Shown: positions 34,901 through 43,316 of the stretch, piece by piece | Numbering within the stretch: position 1 is the first letter of the stretch | Layout: each line of letters starts with the position of its first letter | Assembly: GCF_023806625.1 (NCBI RefSeq) | Contig: NZ_JAMTDX010000098.1 | Span: forward strand, 1 to 64,000 | From: Accumulibacter sp. | GTDB taxonomy: Bacteria > Pseudomonadota > Gammaproteobacteria > Burkholderiales > Rhodocyclaceae | Direction: 5' to 3' | Length of the DNA: 64,000 nucleotides | Made by a program: the position numbers and the translations under genes | Notes under the pieces: model-generated | Database searches by the model: none | Told to the model about the DNA's origin: nothing | The model's input: only the letters and a program-made list of their open reading frames with translations

Positions 34901-35021
34901 CGATCTTCGGGTACTCGCGGACCGGCAGGCGCGTGTAGGAGACCAGCCCGACGAGCATGATGGCCAGCGAGAGGACCGTCGCGAAGACCGGCCGGCGGAT
35001 GCACAGGTCGGAAATTCTCAT
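31932..35021 (-). CDS. RND efflux transporter inner-membrane permease (HAE1 type)
   Basis: Proton-driven trimeric pump subunit of 1029 residues, the normal length. It begins MRISDLCIRRPVFATVLSLA, with periplasmic domains between membrane helices 1-2 and 7-8. The paired aspartates of the proton relay are in GLVVDDAIVVLENIYRHIE on helix 4. The C-terminal helices contain TKHGILIVEFANQLAERG. Substrates cannot be read, though the family usually exports hydrophobic drugs, detergents or bile-like compounds. It overlaps the adaptor gene by four bases (ATGA). No outer-membrane channel gene is adjacent, so it must borrow one. Confidence 0.96.
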   Translation of the reverse strand: MRISDLCIRRPVFATVLSLAIMLVGLVSYTRLPVREYPKIDEPVVTVETTYRGASAEIVESQISKPLEDSLAGIEGVDVITSISRQENSQISVRFKLERNPDSAAADVRDRVSRVRNKLPTAIDEPVIAKVEADANPIIWIAFSSDQHSPLEVTDVANRIVKPRLQTLPGAADVRVFGERKFAMRVWLDRDRLAAFGLTAQDVEDALRRQNVEVPAGRIESESREFSVVARTDLGEPGQFSEIIVKQASDGKGSYPVRIADLGRVEIGAASERSSVRFKGRPAVALGVIKQATANPLDLSRALRAELPKLINELPAGMTANIAYDSSVFIDRSIDAVFRTIGEAILLVLLIIFVFLRNFRATLIPLVTIPVSLVGAFALMFVLGFTINTLTLLALVLAIGLVVDDAIVVLENIYRHIEAGMPRRQAALQGAREIGFAVVAMTITLAAVYAPVAFMTGRTGKLFVEFALTLAGAVLVSGFVALTLSPMMCSLLLRHETRHGRAYLWVEQALDGLTRGYRRALAVALARRWLVMLVFALVAGSNVWLLGTLKSELAPIEDRGVIIGVFLGPEGATLEYTDRYARQIEAIYAGTSDVERYFVVAGNPTVSQGISFVGLTDWNERRRNSTAVVRELFPKFAGIPGVLAFPVLPPSLGQSPRERPVNFVIVTSASYEELDQVTRKVLDEVAKNPGFTNVDTDLKLNKPELSVTVNRDKALDTGVQIETVGRTLETMLGGRQVTRFKREGEQYDVIVQVANADRTTPSDIRDIFVRARDGSMIPLANLLSVDETVSPRELNHFGQRRAVTLTANLAPGYTMGEALRFLEDVAGRVLPPGYAVDYAGQSREFRLSSSSLALTFVLALAFIYLVLAAQFESFRDPLIIMLTVPLSMTGALLALLLSGGTLNVYSQIGLVTLVGLITKHGILIVEFANQLAERGREVRQAVIEAAELRLRPILMTTGAMVLGAIPLALARGAGAESRQQIGWVIVGGLLVGTFFTLFVVPTVYTLLARRRGSQSSDETTVGQGERLAG

Positions 35022-36190
35022 CGGCCCTGCCCTGCCGGCGCGCCGGCCGGACCCGCAGCGGATGGTCCGGCTGTGGACCCGGCGAGCGGGCGGACCGGCG
35101 CACCCTCGCGCAGCTTGAGTTGCCCGGCGGTGACGATCTCGTCGCCGGTGCTCAGCCCCTCGGTCACCTCGACGGCACCGCCACGCCGCAGACCCGTGCG
35201 GACCGTCGTGCGCCGGGCGAAGCCGTCGACCACCCGATAGACATACGGCGCCGCGCTGTCCGGAACGACCGCCTCCTCGGGGATCAGCAGCGCCTTCTCG
35301 CGCTGCCCGAAGAGCAGGCGGACGCGGACGAACATCCCCGGACGCAAGAGCTCCTGGTCGTTGGGCAGCACGGCACGCAGCGAGATCGCCCGTCCGCCGG
35401 CCTCGACGAGCGGGTTGATCGCCTCGAGCACCGCCGTGAACACCTGCCCGGGCAGCGCATCGCTGGACACCTCGAGGCGTTGCCCGGGCCTGAGTTGCGG
35501 GAGGTACGACTCGGGCAGCCGGAAGTCGATCTTCAGTGTGCCGATGTCCTCGATATTGACCAGCTCCTGGCCTTCCTTGACGTAGTCGCCGACGCTGACC
35601 TGGCGCAGGCCGACGATTCCGGCGAACGGCGCGCGCAGCCGCGTCTTGTCGAACTTCGCCTGGGCCAGCGACAACGCCGCATCCTGGACCTTCAGCGCGG
35701 CCTGCGCATTGTCGAGTGCCTGGCGGCTGATGAACTTACGGGCGAAGAGGTCCTCGCTGCGCTGATGGTTGGCCTGCGCCAGGCCGAGGTTGGCCTTCGC
35801 CTGATCGAGTTCGGCGGCCTGCGTCGCCGAGTCGAGCGCGACGAGCAGCGCGCCCTTGCCGACCGCGACGCCGTCGCGAAAGTGGATCGAGGCGATTCGC
35901 CCGGCGATTTCCGGGCGCAGGACCACCGACTCGTTCGAGCGCAGCGACCCGACCGCGCTCGCTTCGACCGCCAGTTCGGCAGCCTCGACGCGCGCCGTCT
36001 CGACGCGGACCGGCGGCTGCCCCCCGGGCACCGCCGCCCCACCGGGTCGGGGCTCCGCCACTCCGCCGGCGGCCGGCGGAGGCGACGAGCCCACCGGCTG
36101 GCGAAAACCGACGTAGGAAACGTAGCCCAGGCCGGCGATCCCGACCAGAGCGGCGGCGACGACCACCAGGCGCTTTCTTCTTCTCGACAT
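35018..36190 (-). CDS. RND efflux periplasmic adaptor (HlyD/MexE-like membrane-fusion protein)
   Basis: Adaptor of about 390 residues. A single N-terminal membrane segment (about 9-25) anchors it. Next come a Pro/Gly-rich linker, a lipoyl-like half (VVLRPEIAGRIASIHFRDG), an alpha-hairpin (ALDSATQAAELDQAKANLGL) and the second lipoyl half (TRLRAPFAGIVGLRQVSVG). The C-terminal beta-barrel part ends in a Pro/Ala-rich tail. It precedes and overlaps the pump gene. The start is uncertain: ATG 36190 and GTG 36202 are both in frame, neither with a strong ribosome-binding site. Confidence 0.94.
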   Translation of the reverse strand: MSRRRKRLVVVAAALVGIAGLGYVSYVGFRQPVGSSPPPAAGGVAEPRPGGAAVPGGQPPVRVETARVEAAELAVEASAVGSLRSNESVVLRPEIAGRIASIHFRDGVAVGKGALLVALDSATQAAELDQAKANLGLAQANHQRSEDLFARKFISRQALDNAQAALKVQDAALSLAQAKFDKTRLRAPFAGIVGLRQVSVGDYVKEGQELVNIEDIGTLKIDFRLPESYLPQLRPGQRLEVSSDALPGQVFTAVLEAINPLVEAGGRAISLRAVLPNDQELLRPGMFVRVRLLFGQREKALLIPEEAVVPDSAAPYVYRVVDGFARRTTVRTGLRRGGAVEVTEGLSTGDEIVTAGQLKLREGAPVRPLAGSTAGPSAAGPAGAPAGQGR

Positions 36191-36422
36191 CGGCGTGGAC
36201 ACCCCGCAGTTGGGGCACTCGGACAGCAGGAAGCCGGGTCGGTACCGCCGGCAAGCGGCAAGTCTAGCGCACGCGCGGCCGATCGGGAACCCCGGGGACC
36301 GCGCGAGCTACCCGAGGCCGGGCAGCCAATGGTAAAGTGCGCCCTGCACCGGACGCACCGACGATTCTGCGACCGCCGGCCAATCGCTCGCCCGATGCGG
36401 TCATCTGAACGGAAGCGCAGAC

Positions 36423-36749
36423 ATGAGGATTCCCTCCGAAACCCTGCCCCCGGCAGGCAAGCTCGGCCGCGAACTCGACGCCGAGCGCAGAGCCGAGCCG
36501 GTCAACGACTCGACGAGGCTGGCCAACGACCTGTCGAGCGCACACGGCGAAGCCGCGCCAGCCCGCCCGGCGCAGGCGGCACCCGCGGCGACCGGTGCCG
36601 GCGCGGCTGCCGAGGAAAGCCCCCCAGCGTTCGTCGAACGCCGGCAGACCGAGCGCCGCGTCGAGAACCGCCCGGTCCTGCTCGACACGCGCTCGGGCAA
36701 CCGGCGCCGCAAGGGACCCGGCGCGGGGAGCATCAACATCAAGGTCTGA
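36423..36749 (+). CDS. Small hypothetical protein with Arg-rich repeats
   Basis: I do not recognise a named family. The 108-residue product has an Ala/Pro-rich, probably disordered first 65 residues. A very basic C-terminal part follows with RR pairs spaced about 4-6 residues apart (FVERRQTERRVENRPVLLDT then GNRRRK), ending GSINIKV. No membrane segment or signal peptide. GGAAG about seven bases upstream supports the ATG. The basic tail could bind nucleic acid, polyphosphate or a membrane; this is speculation. Confidence 0.65.
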   Translation: MRIPSETLPPAGKLGRELDAERRAEPVNDSTRLANDLSSAHGEAAPARPAQAAPAATGAGAAAEESPPAFVERRQTERRVENRPVLLDTRSGNRRRKGPGAGSINIKV

Positions 36750-36947
36750 GCCAGCGGCGCACGGCCCCAGCCCCGGTCGAGATCGTTGCGGCCCAGAACG
36801 GACCGGCACGACGAAGATCCGCGCCGTCGTCCACGAATTCCTGGTCAGCTGCGCAGTGGCCTGACCAGCAGGAGTCGAGACGGCCATGGGTCTTCGCGAG
36901 CCAGGCCACCGTGCGTCGGCGCTGGCGGTCTCCAGGCGGCGCGGCGC

Positions 36948-39305
36948 CTAGCGCTTCCTTTCCTCGAGCACGACGATCGACCACGGATGGACGAGGTAGC
37001 CGTCGTGGATCACCGTCGCCTCGGCCGGCGACCAGCAGTTGCACGCCGCCTCGGCCCAGGCGTCGGTATCGACCAGGCGCACCCAGAGCTGCGACGCGCT
37101 GTCGCGCGGGACGGCGAAATTCACCGCTTCCCGCCACATGTTGATCAGCACCAGGAAGTCGTGGTCGCGGACCGACGAGCCGTCGATGCGCAGCCAGACG
37201 CAACGGTCGGCGCCGTCGAGATACGAGAAACCGTCGGACTTGCGGAACAGGTAGGTGACGTCGCGCCCGTCATTCATCGTCAGGTCACCCCAGCAGCGTT
37301 GCTTGAGCGCCGGATGACCCTGGCGCAGCCGGGCCATGTAGCGGGCGAAGTGGAACAGCGGGTTGACCGCCGGCGGGGTCGCCGCGCTGGCGAAGTTGTC
37401 GTGGTACGCGCCGCCGCCCTCGGTGGCCAGCGCGTGCGGGCTGTGGCTGGCGATCATCTGGTAGTTGCTCCAGTTGGCGACGCTGTCGAGGTTGTACGAG
37501 TTGTTGTTGCCGTTCTGCGTGCGCCCGAATTCGTCGCCGGCGACGATCATCGGGACGCCGCGCGAGAGGAACTGGACCGTCCAGAAGTTGCGGTGCCGCT
37601 GCCGGCGCAGCGCCGCGTTGCCGCCCGAGTCCCACGCCTGGTTGTCGTCGTTGCCGCCGTCGGAAGGACCGAACGGCCAGTTCTGCAGGTTGTTCTTCTG
37701 GTTGTAGCTGACCAGGTCGGCGAGCGTGAAGCCGTCGTGGGCGACGATGAAGTTGATCGAGCGCTGTGGTCCGCCCTGGTCCTGGAAGTTCGCGTAATCG
37801 CCGTTGAGCATTTCGACGAAGGACTGCGTGTTGCCGTCGCCCTTGAGAAAGCGGCGGACCGCATCGCGATAGCGGCCGTTCCACTCGCCCCAGCCGTTGG
37901 GGAAGTTGCCGACTTCGTAGCCCCAGAGGTCCCAGGCCTCGGCGATCACCTCGACGCGCGAGCGCTCGGCGAGTTCGCGAATCCGCGCGAGCAGCGGATG
38001 CTGCGGGAAGAAGCGCTTCTGGTAGTCCCAGTTCTGGCGCTCGAAGGCGTTCGGCGTACGCCCGAGCACCGGCGCGAGGTCGAAACGGAAGCCGTCGATG
38101 CCCATTTCGCTGATCCAGTAGCTCAGCGAATCGACGACCAGCCGCTGCGCCGCTTCGGCCGAGAAGTTCAGCTGGTTGCCGCAACCCGTCGCGCCGTCGA
38201 CGAGATAGTTGCCCGGAGTGAGCACATAGTATTCGCTGGTGTCGAAGCCGCCCATGCTGACGAAGCCGGTCGTATCGACGTCGCCCCAGTTGCCGCCCTC
38301 GCCGGTGTGGTTATAGACGACGTCGAGGTACACCTCGATCCCCTGCTCGTGGAACGCGCGAACCATCTCCTTGAACTCGCGCGTCGGCCCGCCGGGCGAC
38401 GGGTCGGCGGCGTAGCGCCGGTCGGGAGCGAAGAAGCCGAAGCTCATGTAGCCCCAGTAGTTGCCTCCGGCGCTCTGCTCGGGATTGGTGTCGTTTTCGG
38501 TCTCATGTACCGGCAGCAGCTCGATCGTCGTAAAACCGAGCGCCTTGAGATACGGCGCCATCAGTCCGGCCCCGCGGTAGGTCCCGCGCAGGTCTTCGGG
38601 AACGTCGGGGACGTTCTCGAAACCGGGAATCCCGGCGAGGATGCCGGTCAGGCGCGACGCCGAGGGGTGCCGGGTGAAGCCGCGCGGATGGGCTTCGTAG
38701 ATCGCCGCCTTCTCGGCGGGCAGGAACGGGCGCCGGCCGGTCGGCGTCCGGTCGAGGACGACGATGCCCTTCGGCGCCCAGCGCCCGGTGTCGACGGTGC
38801 GCCGCGGTACGCCGCGATAATCGCCGCCGCCGGTGCCGTACATCCCGCCGTCCTCGCCGGCGGCGAGCAGCGCGGCCGACACGCGATCGTGCGAGATCTC
38901 GCGCGCGTAGGGATCGAAGAGCACCTTGTTCGGGTTGAAGCGGTTGCCCGCCGCGTCGACGTCGGAGACGAAACCGGCGGCGCTGTTGCCGCGCCGCCAG
39001 TCGCTGCTGTACTCCCAGTTCGGGCCCCAGCAGCGAAACGCGTAGAACGCGCCCGAGCGCAGGTTGGCGAGCCGCGCGCGCCAGAAGTCGTCGGCCGGAT
39101 TGCGCGCCAGCCAGACCTCATGAACGGCGTCGCCGCCGGTCGCCGTCTCATACACCTCGAGCAGGACGCGCGTCGCGTGCTTCGAGTAAACGGCAAAGGT
39201 CACCTCCTGGCCGGCGGCCTGCGCGCCTGGCGGGTAATCGGCGGTGGCCCACTGGTCGGGGTCGACGGCTTTGACCGCGCCGATCGGCGACGTTGTCCTG
39301 GCCAT
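36948..39305 (-). CDS. glgX: Glycogen debranching enzyme, GlgX/isoamylase type (GH13)
   Basis: Hydrolyses alpha-1,6 branches of glycogen. The 785-residue protein has an N-terminal beta-sandwich domain (EVTFAVYSKHATRVLLEVYE) and the GH13 barrel: EVYLDVVYNHTGEGG (region I), GFRFDLAPVLG with the nucleophile Asp (II), EVIAEAWDLWGY with the acid Glu (III) and FIVAHDGFTLADLVSYNQ (IV). These forms fit the isoamylase/GlgX group rather than amylases. The start ATG 39305 follows AAAGGA; an extended frame to 39428 lacks a signal. No other glycogen gene is adjacent. It fits the storage theme of the region. Confidence 0.93.
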   Translation of the reverse strand: MARTTSPIGAVKAVDPDQWATADYPPGAQAAGQEVTFAVYSKHATRVLLEVYETATGGDAVHEVWLARNPADDFWRARLANLRSGAFYAFRCWGPNWEYSSDWRRGNSAAGFVSDVDAAGNRFNPNKVLFDPYAREISHDRVSAALLAAGEDGGMYGTGGGDYRGVPRRTVDTGRWAPKGIVVLDRTPTGRRPFLPAEKAAIYEAHPRGFTRHPSASRLTGILAGIPGFENVPDVPEDLRGTYRGAGLMAPYLKALGFTTIELLPVHETENDTNPEQSAGGNYWGYMSFGFFAPDRRYAADPSPGGPTREFKEMVRAFHEQGIEVYLDVVYNHTGEGGNWGDVDTTGFVSMGGFDTSEYYVLTPGNYLVDGATGCGNQLNFSAEAAQRLVVDSLSYWISEMGIDGFRFDLAPVLGRTPNAFERQNWDYQKRFFPQHPLLARIRELAERSRVEVIAEAWDLWGYEVGNFPNGWGEWNGRYRDAVRRFLKGDGNTQSFVEMLNGDYANFQDQGGPQRSINFIVAHDGFTLADLVSYNQKNNLQNWPFGPSDGGNDDNQAWDSGGNAALRRQRHRNFWTVQFLSRGVPMIVAGDEFGRTQNGNNNSYNLDSVANWSNYQMIASHSPHALATEGGGAYHDNFASAATPPAVNPLFHFARYMARLRQGHPALKQRCWGDLTMNDGRDVTYLFRKSDGFSYLDGADRCVWLRIDGSSVRDHDFLVLINMWREAVNFAVPRDSASQLWVRLVDTDAWAEAACNCWSPAEATVIHDGYLVHPWSIVVLEERKR

Positions 39306-39516
39306 GAGCGAAATCCTTTCTCGACGAGGTTGAGGCACTGCCGGCGACGCCGGGCCGAAGCGGCAGCGACGGCCCCCGGGTTCTCCGGCGCAGCGGTCAG
39401 ACACCGTGGTGAACGCCGTCGTGCCCAATCATCGTACAGGACGAGCCGATTCGGTGGTAGATTGTGAGCCTGCCGGCCAGGCTCGCCGCGCTCCTTCTCC
39501 CTCGCCATTACTCGCC

Positions 39517-40398
39517 ATGCCCCAGGTTTGTGCCAACGGTCTCCAGCTCGAATACGAGTCGTTCGGTGCCGGGTCGGACCCGGCGATCCTGCTGATCATG
39601 GGCCTCGGCGCGCAGCTCGGGCGCTGGAACGTCGAACTCTGCGAAGCGCTCGTCGCCCGCGGCTTCCGCGTGATCCGCTTCGACAACCGCGACTGCGGGT
39701 TGTCGAGCAAGCTCGACGAGTCCGCAGTCCCGGACATCGGCCGGACGCTGCGCAGCGGAGCACCGCTCGACGCGCCATACACGCTCGAAGACATGGCCGC
39801 CGACTGCATCGGCCTGCTCGACGCGCTGGGCATCGAACGGGCGCACATCGTCGGCGCGTCGATGGGCGGGGCGATCGCCCAGATCGTCGCCGCGCGCTAC
39901 CCGCAGCGAACGCTTTCGCTGACCAGCATCATGTCCACGAGCAGCCATCCCGATCTGCCGCCACCGACCAGCGAAGCGGCCCGCGCGCTGTTCGCCCCCC
40001 TGCCGCCGACGCGCGATCGCGAAGCGCTGATCGAGGACGCGATCAGCCGGCAACTGGCGGTGGCCAGCCCCGAATACCCGAGTTGCCCACAGCGCCTGCG
40101 CGAACGGTTCACCGAAGAGCACGAGCGCGGCTTCCATCCGCGCGGTGTCGCCCGGCAACTCGCCGCGTTCCTCGCCTGCGGCGACCGGCGCGCGCTGCTG
40201 GCGACGATCACGGCGCCGACACTCGTCCTGCACGGTGCCGACGATCCGCTGATCCCGGTCGCCTGCGGTCGCGACGTCGCGGCGCACATTCCGGGTGCCG
40301 AACTGCGGGTCATCGAAGGGATGGCCCACGATCTCCCGCTGGCGCTGACCGACGTCTTCGCCGACGCGATCGTGGCGCTGGCCAGCCGCGCGGGGTGA
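39517..40398 (+). CDS. Alpha/beta-fold hydrolase
   Basis: Soluble hydrolase of 293 residues. The nucleophile elbow is VGASMGG, the oxyanion region ILLIMGLGAQLGRWN, the acid HGADDPL and the histidine in EGMAHDLP. The motif RFDNRDCGLSS is common in lipase/esterase-like and epoxide-hydrolase-like members. The substrate is unknown. Start chosen at ATG 39517, where homology-like sequence PQVCANGLQLEYE begins; the longer frame from 39406 reads promoter-like DNA. The stop overlaps the start of the next gene. Confidence 0.9.
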   Translation: MPQVCANGLQLEYESFGAGSDPAILLIMGLGAQLGRWNVELCEALVARGFRVIRFDNRDCGLSSKLDESAVPDIGRTLRSGAPLDAPYTLEDMAADCIGLLDALGIERAHIVGASMGGAIAQIVAARYPQRTLSLTSIMSTSSHPDLPPPTSEAARALFAPLPPTRDREALIEDAISRQLAVASPEYPSCPQRLRERFTEEHERGFHPRGVARQLAAFLACGDRRALLATITAPTLVLHGADDPLIPVACGRDVAAHIPGAELRVIEGMAHDLPLALTDVFADAIVALASRAG

Positions 40399-41876
40399 GC
40401 GGCGAGACCCGCCGGGCGCTCGATCCCGGCCGCTCGCCGGTGGCGACCGGGATCGACCCGCTGCTGGTCCCCGAGCCGCTGGTCTTCGTCGACCTCGAGA
40501 CCAGCGGCGCCAACCTGGCCAACGACCGGATCATCGAGATCGGTCTCGTCGAAGTCGACGCCTCGGGGATCGGCGAATGGAGCGTGCTGGTCAATCCCGA
40601 AACGCCGGTCTCGGCTTTCATCACCCGGCTGACCGGAATCGACGACGCGATGCTCAGCGACGCACCGACCTTCCGCGAACTCGCCCCGGCGCTGATCGAG
40701 CGGCTCGACGGCAGACTGCTGCTCGCCCACAACGCGCGCTTCGACTATGGCTTCCTGAAGAGCGAGTTCCGGCGACTCGGCGTCGACTTCCGCTCGCCGA
40801 TCGCGTGCACGGTCAGGCTGTCGCGCCGACTGTTTCCAGAGCATCACCGCCACAACCTCGACAGCCTGGTCGAGCGCCACGCTCTGAGCGTCGCCGGCGG
40901 TCGCCACCGCGCGCTCGCCGACGCCCGCCTGCTCTGGGAACTCTGGCAGTGCTGGCACCGCGAGCTGCCCACCGCGGCGATCCACGAGGCCGTCGCGACG
41001 CTGGTCGGCCGACCGGACCTGCCCCCGCAGATCGACCGTCGGCTGATCGACGACCTTCCCGAGGCGCCTGGGGCGTACGCGTTGTACGCCGGGGACGGCC
41101 GCCTGCTGCTCAGCCAGCGCAGCACCAACCTCCGCCAGCAGGTCCTCGGGCATTTCCGCGAGAGCCAGCGCGACAGCCCGCTCTACCGCAGCACCCGGCA
41201 CATCGAATGGCGCGAGGCCGCCGGTGAACTCGGCGCCAGACTGCACGAGATCGCGCTCGCCCGACAGGCCTCCGGCGAAGGTGCGGCTGCGCCGCCGGCG
41301 AAGAGCGCCGCCGAAGTCTGCTCGTGGCAACTGCCGGCGAGCCCTGGCAGCGATTTCGTTCCCCGGCTGGTGTTCGCCGACGACCTCGACTTTGCCGTCG
41401 CCGAAGACCTGTTCGGCCTCTACCGGAGCCCGGGCGAGGCCAGGCGCAGCCTGCGCACGCTCGCCGAGGCCCGCAATCTGTGCCTGCGCCAGCTGGGTCT
41501 CGAGGGCCCGTCACGCAGCGGCGCGTGCAGCGCGTACCGGCACAAGGCGTGCCGCGGCAGCTGCGTCGGCCGCGAGGCGCCAGCCCTGCACGGCGCGCGC
41601 CTGCTCCAGGCGCTGGCCAGATTGCGCCTCAGGCCCTGGCCATATCCGGGTCCGGCGCTGATCGTCGAACGCGACGCCTTCGGCATGCGCGAGGACTTCC
41701 ATCTGATCGACCGCTGGCGTCTGCTGGCGACGCTGCACAGCGAGGACGAACTACCCGGCCGTCTCACCGAGGGACCCGCCAGAGAGCGCTTCGACCCCGA
41801 CCTCTACCGCCTGTTCAGCCGCTTCCTCGACTCCGGCAAGGTCGCCGTCCGCCCGCTGCCGCCGTATTCACTTTGA
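40395..41876 (+). CDS. DnaQ-like 3'-5' exonuclease fused to a GIY-YIG/Cho-like domain
   Basis: Fusion nuclease of about 493 residues. The first ~190 residues are a DEDDh exonuclease: VFVDLETSGANL (Exo I), LAHNARFDYGFL (Exo II) and HRALADARLLW (Exo III). From about residue 215 a UvrC/Cho-like GIY-YIG region follows (EAPGAYALYAGDGRLLLSQ then STNLRQQVLGHF), where the tyrosine pair and the usual VGKS are altered. A cysteine-bearing CSAYRHKACRGSC block is near residue 377. Probably in DNA repair or proofreading. Start taken as GTG 40395, overlapping the upstream stop (GTGA); GTG 40440 is an alternative. Confidence 0.88.
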   Translation: MSGETRRALDPGRSPVATGIDPLLVPEPLVFVDLETSGANLANDRIIEIGLVEVDASGIGEWSVLVNPETPVSAFITRLTGIDDAMLSDAPTFRELAPALIERLDGRLLLAHNARFDYGFLKSEFRRLGVDFRSPIACTVRLSRRLFPEHHRHNLDSLVERHALSVAGGRHRALADARLLWELWQCWHRELPTAAIHEAVATLVGRPDLPPQIDRRLIDDLPEAPGAYALYAGDGRLLLSQRSTNLRQQVLGHFRESQRDSPLYRSTRHIEWREAAGELGARLHEIALARQASGEGAAAPPAKSAAEVCSWQLPASPGSDFVPRLVFADDLDFAVAEDLFGLYRSPGEARRSLRTLAEARNLCLRQLGLEGPSRSGACSAYRHKACRGSCVGREAPALHGARLLQALARLRLRPWPYPGPALIVERDAFGMREDFHLIDRWRLLATLHSEDELPGRLTEGPARERFDPDLYRLFSRFLDSGKVAVRPLPPYSL

Positions 41877-42527
41877 ACGCCCGACTGCGGCGGGATTGCC
41901 GGCACGCCCACCGGCGCGGCGCAGCAGGTCGGCGATGTCGGTATTCTCGGTCTTCAGCGCCCAGTCGACCGCCGTCGCCCCGCGATCGTTGGCCAGGTTC
42001 GGGTCGGCATGGTGTTTCAGCAGGACTTCGACGACCTCGAGATGGCCGAAGCGCGACGCGAAGAGCAGAGCCGTCGACCCGTTGGTCGTCGTCGCGTTGA
42101 CTTCGGCTCCCTTGCCAAGCAGGTACTCGGCGACCTCGGCATGGCCCTTGAACGCCGCGTAGATCAGCGGCGGCCAGCCGTAGAGGTTCACGTCGGCACC
42201 AGCCTCGACCAGTCGCCTGACGAAGGGCAGCTTGCCGTGGAACGCAGCCAGGCTCAGCGCCGTCTCGCCGTTGCGGTTGCGCGTATTGACCCTGGCGCGG
42301 CGCTTCAGCAGGTACTCGAAGAAATCCATGTTGTCGCGGAGCATCGCCTGGACGAGCAGCGTGTTGCCCACCGCGTCGACCGAGTTGACGTCCATTCCGC
42401 GCTGGATCAGCTGGATCGCCCACGGCGTATCGCCGGAGATCAGCGCCTCCTCCATGTCTTCGTAAGCCCCGGCGATGGCCAGGGTCGGCAGCAGCAGGCA
42501 GCAGAGCAGGACGAGGATTTTCTTCAT
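41868..42527 (-). CDS. Exported ankyrin-repeat protein
   Basis: Protein of 219 residues with a signal peptide (KKILVLLCCLLLPTLAIAGA, cleavage near residue 20), so it is periplasmic. Five ankyrin repeats follow, for example NGETALSLAAFHGKLPFVRRL and GWPPLIYAAFKGHAEVAEYL. Ankyrin repeats bind proteins; the partner is unknown. Its ATG overlaps the stop of tatD (ATGA), placing it at the end of the mltG-tatD operon. The 3' end overlaps the convergent nuclease gene by nine bases. Confidence 0.92.
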   Translation of the reverse strand: MKKILVLLCCLLLPTLAIAGAYEDMEEALISGDTPWAIQLIQRGMDVNSVDAVGNTLLVQAMLRDNMDFFEYLLKRRARVNTRNRNGETALSLAAFHGKLPFVRRLVEAGADVNLYGWPPLIYAAFKGHAEVAEYLLGKGAEVNATTTNGSTALLFASRFGHLEVVEVLLKHHADPNLANDRGATAVDWALKTENTDIADLLRRAGGRAGNPAAVGRSK

Positions 42528-43306
42528 TGCGGGACTTTCATGCGGGCTTCGGGAAAAAGACGGAAGAAGTTGTTCGTCGTCGCTTCGACGAGTTCATCGG
42601 TGCTCTGACCACGCAGGCGGGCGACCGCCTCGGCGACGTAACGGACGTACGACGGCTGGTTGGTCTTGCCGCGGTAGGGCACCGGCGCGAGGTATGGCGA
42701 ATCCGTCTCGACCAGCAGACGGTCGAGTGGAACTCGCCGGGCGACCTCGTGCACGATTCGCGCGTTCGGGAAGGTGACGATTCCGGACAGCGAAATGTAG
42801 AAACCCAGGTCGAGCGCCTGCTCGGCAACCGGCCAACTCTCGGTGAAGCAGTGCATCACTCCGCCCGCCTCGCCGGCGGCCTCCTCGTGCAGCAGGCGGA
42901 GCGTGTCGGCAGCCGCGTCGCGGGTATGCACGACCAGCGGCCGACCGACCTCGCGCGCGGCGCGGATGTGCGTACGGAAGCGATCGCGCTGCCACTCCGG
43001 AGCGTCCTTGTGCCAGTAGTAGTCGAGACCGGTCTCGCCGATCGCCACGACCCGCGGGTGTCGGGCAAGCTCGACGAGATCGGCCAGCGCCGGTTCACGA
43101 ACGCCGGTCACCTCGGGGTGTACGCCGACCGAAGCGACGATCTCCGGGAATTGCTCGGCGAGCGAGAGCACACGCGGCAGATCCTCGAGCGTCACGGCGG
43201 CGCACAGCGCGCAGCCGACGCCGTGGTCGCGCATCGCCCGGCGAAGTTCGTCGATTCGTCCCGAGAGCGCCGGAAAATCGAGGTGGCAGTGCGAATCGAC
43301 GAGCAT
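42524..43306 (-). CDS. tatD: TatD family metal-dependent deoxyribonuclease
   Basis: TIM-barrel metal hydrolase of 260 residues in the TatD/YcfH group, thought to trim 3' ends of DNA. Metal ligands are visible in MLVDSHCHLD at the N-terminus, IGETGLDYYW, VHTRDAA, MHCFTESW and the final ETDSPYLAPVPYRGKTNQP. As in many bacteria it follows holB and pilZ. It starts ten bases after the pilZ stop and overlaps the ankyrin gene. Confidence 0.95.
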   Translation of the reverse strand: MLVDSHCHLDFPALSGRIDELRRAMRDHGVGCALCAAVTLEDLPRVLSLAEQFPEIVASVGVHPEVTGVREPALADLVELARHPRVVAIGETGLDYYWHKDAPEWQRDRFRTHIRAAREVGRPLVVHTRDAAADTLRLLHEEAAGEAGGVMHCFTESWPVAEQALDLGFYISLSGIVTFPNARIVHEVARRVPLDRLLVETDSPYLAPVPYRGKTNQPSYVRYVAEAVARLRGQSTDELVEATTNNFFRLFPEARMKVPQ

Positions 43307-43316
43307 CGGCCGGCGA

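Noticed and set aside
32634-35240. Open frame of 868 codons antisense to the RND pump
   Set aside because: Shadow of the pump and adaptor genes; no homology-like segments.
36786-39467. Open frame of 893 codons antisense to the debranching enzyme
   Set aside because: The opposite strand has all four GH13 motifs; this frame has none.
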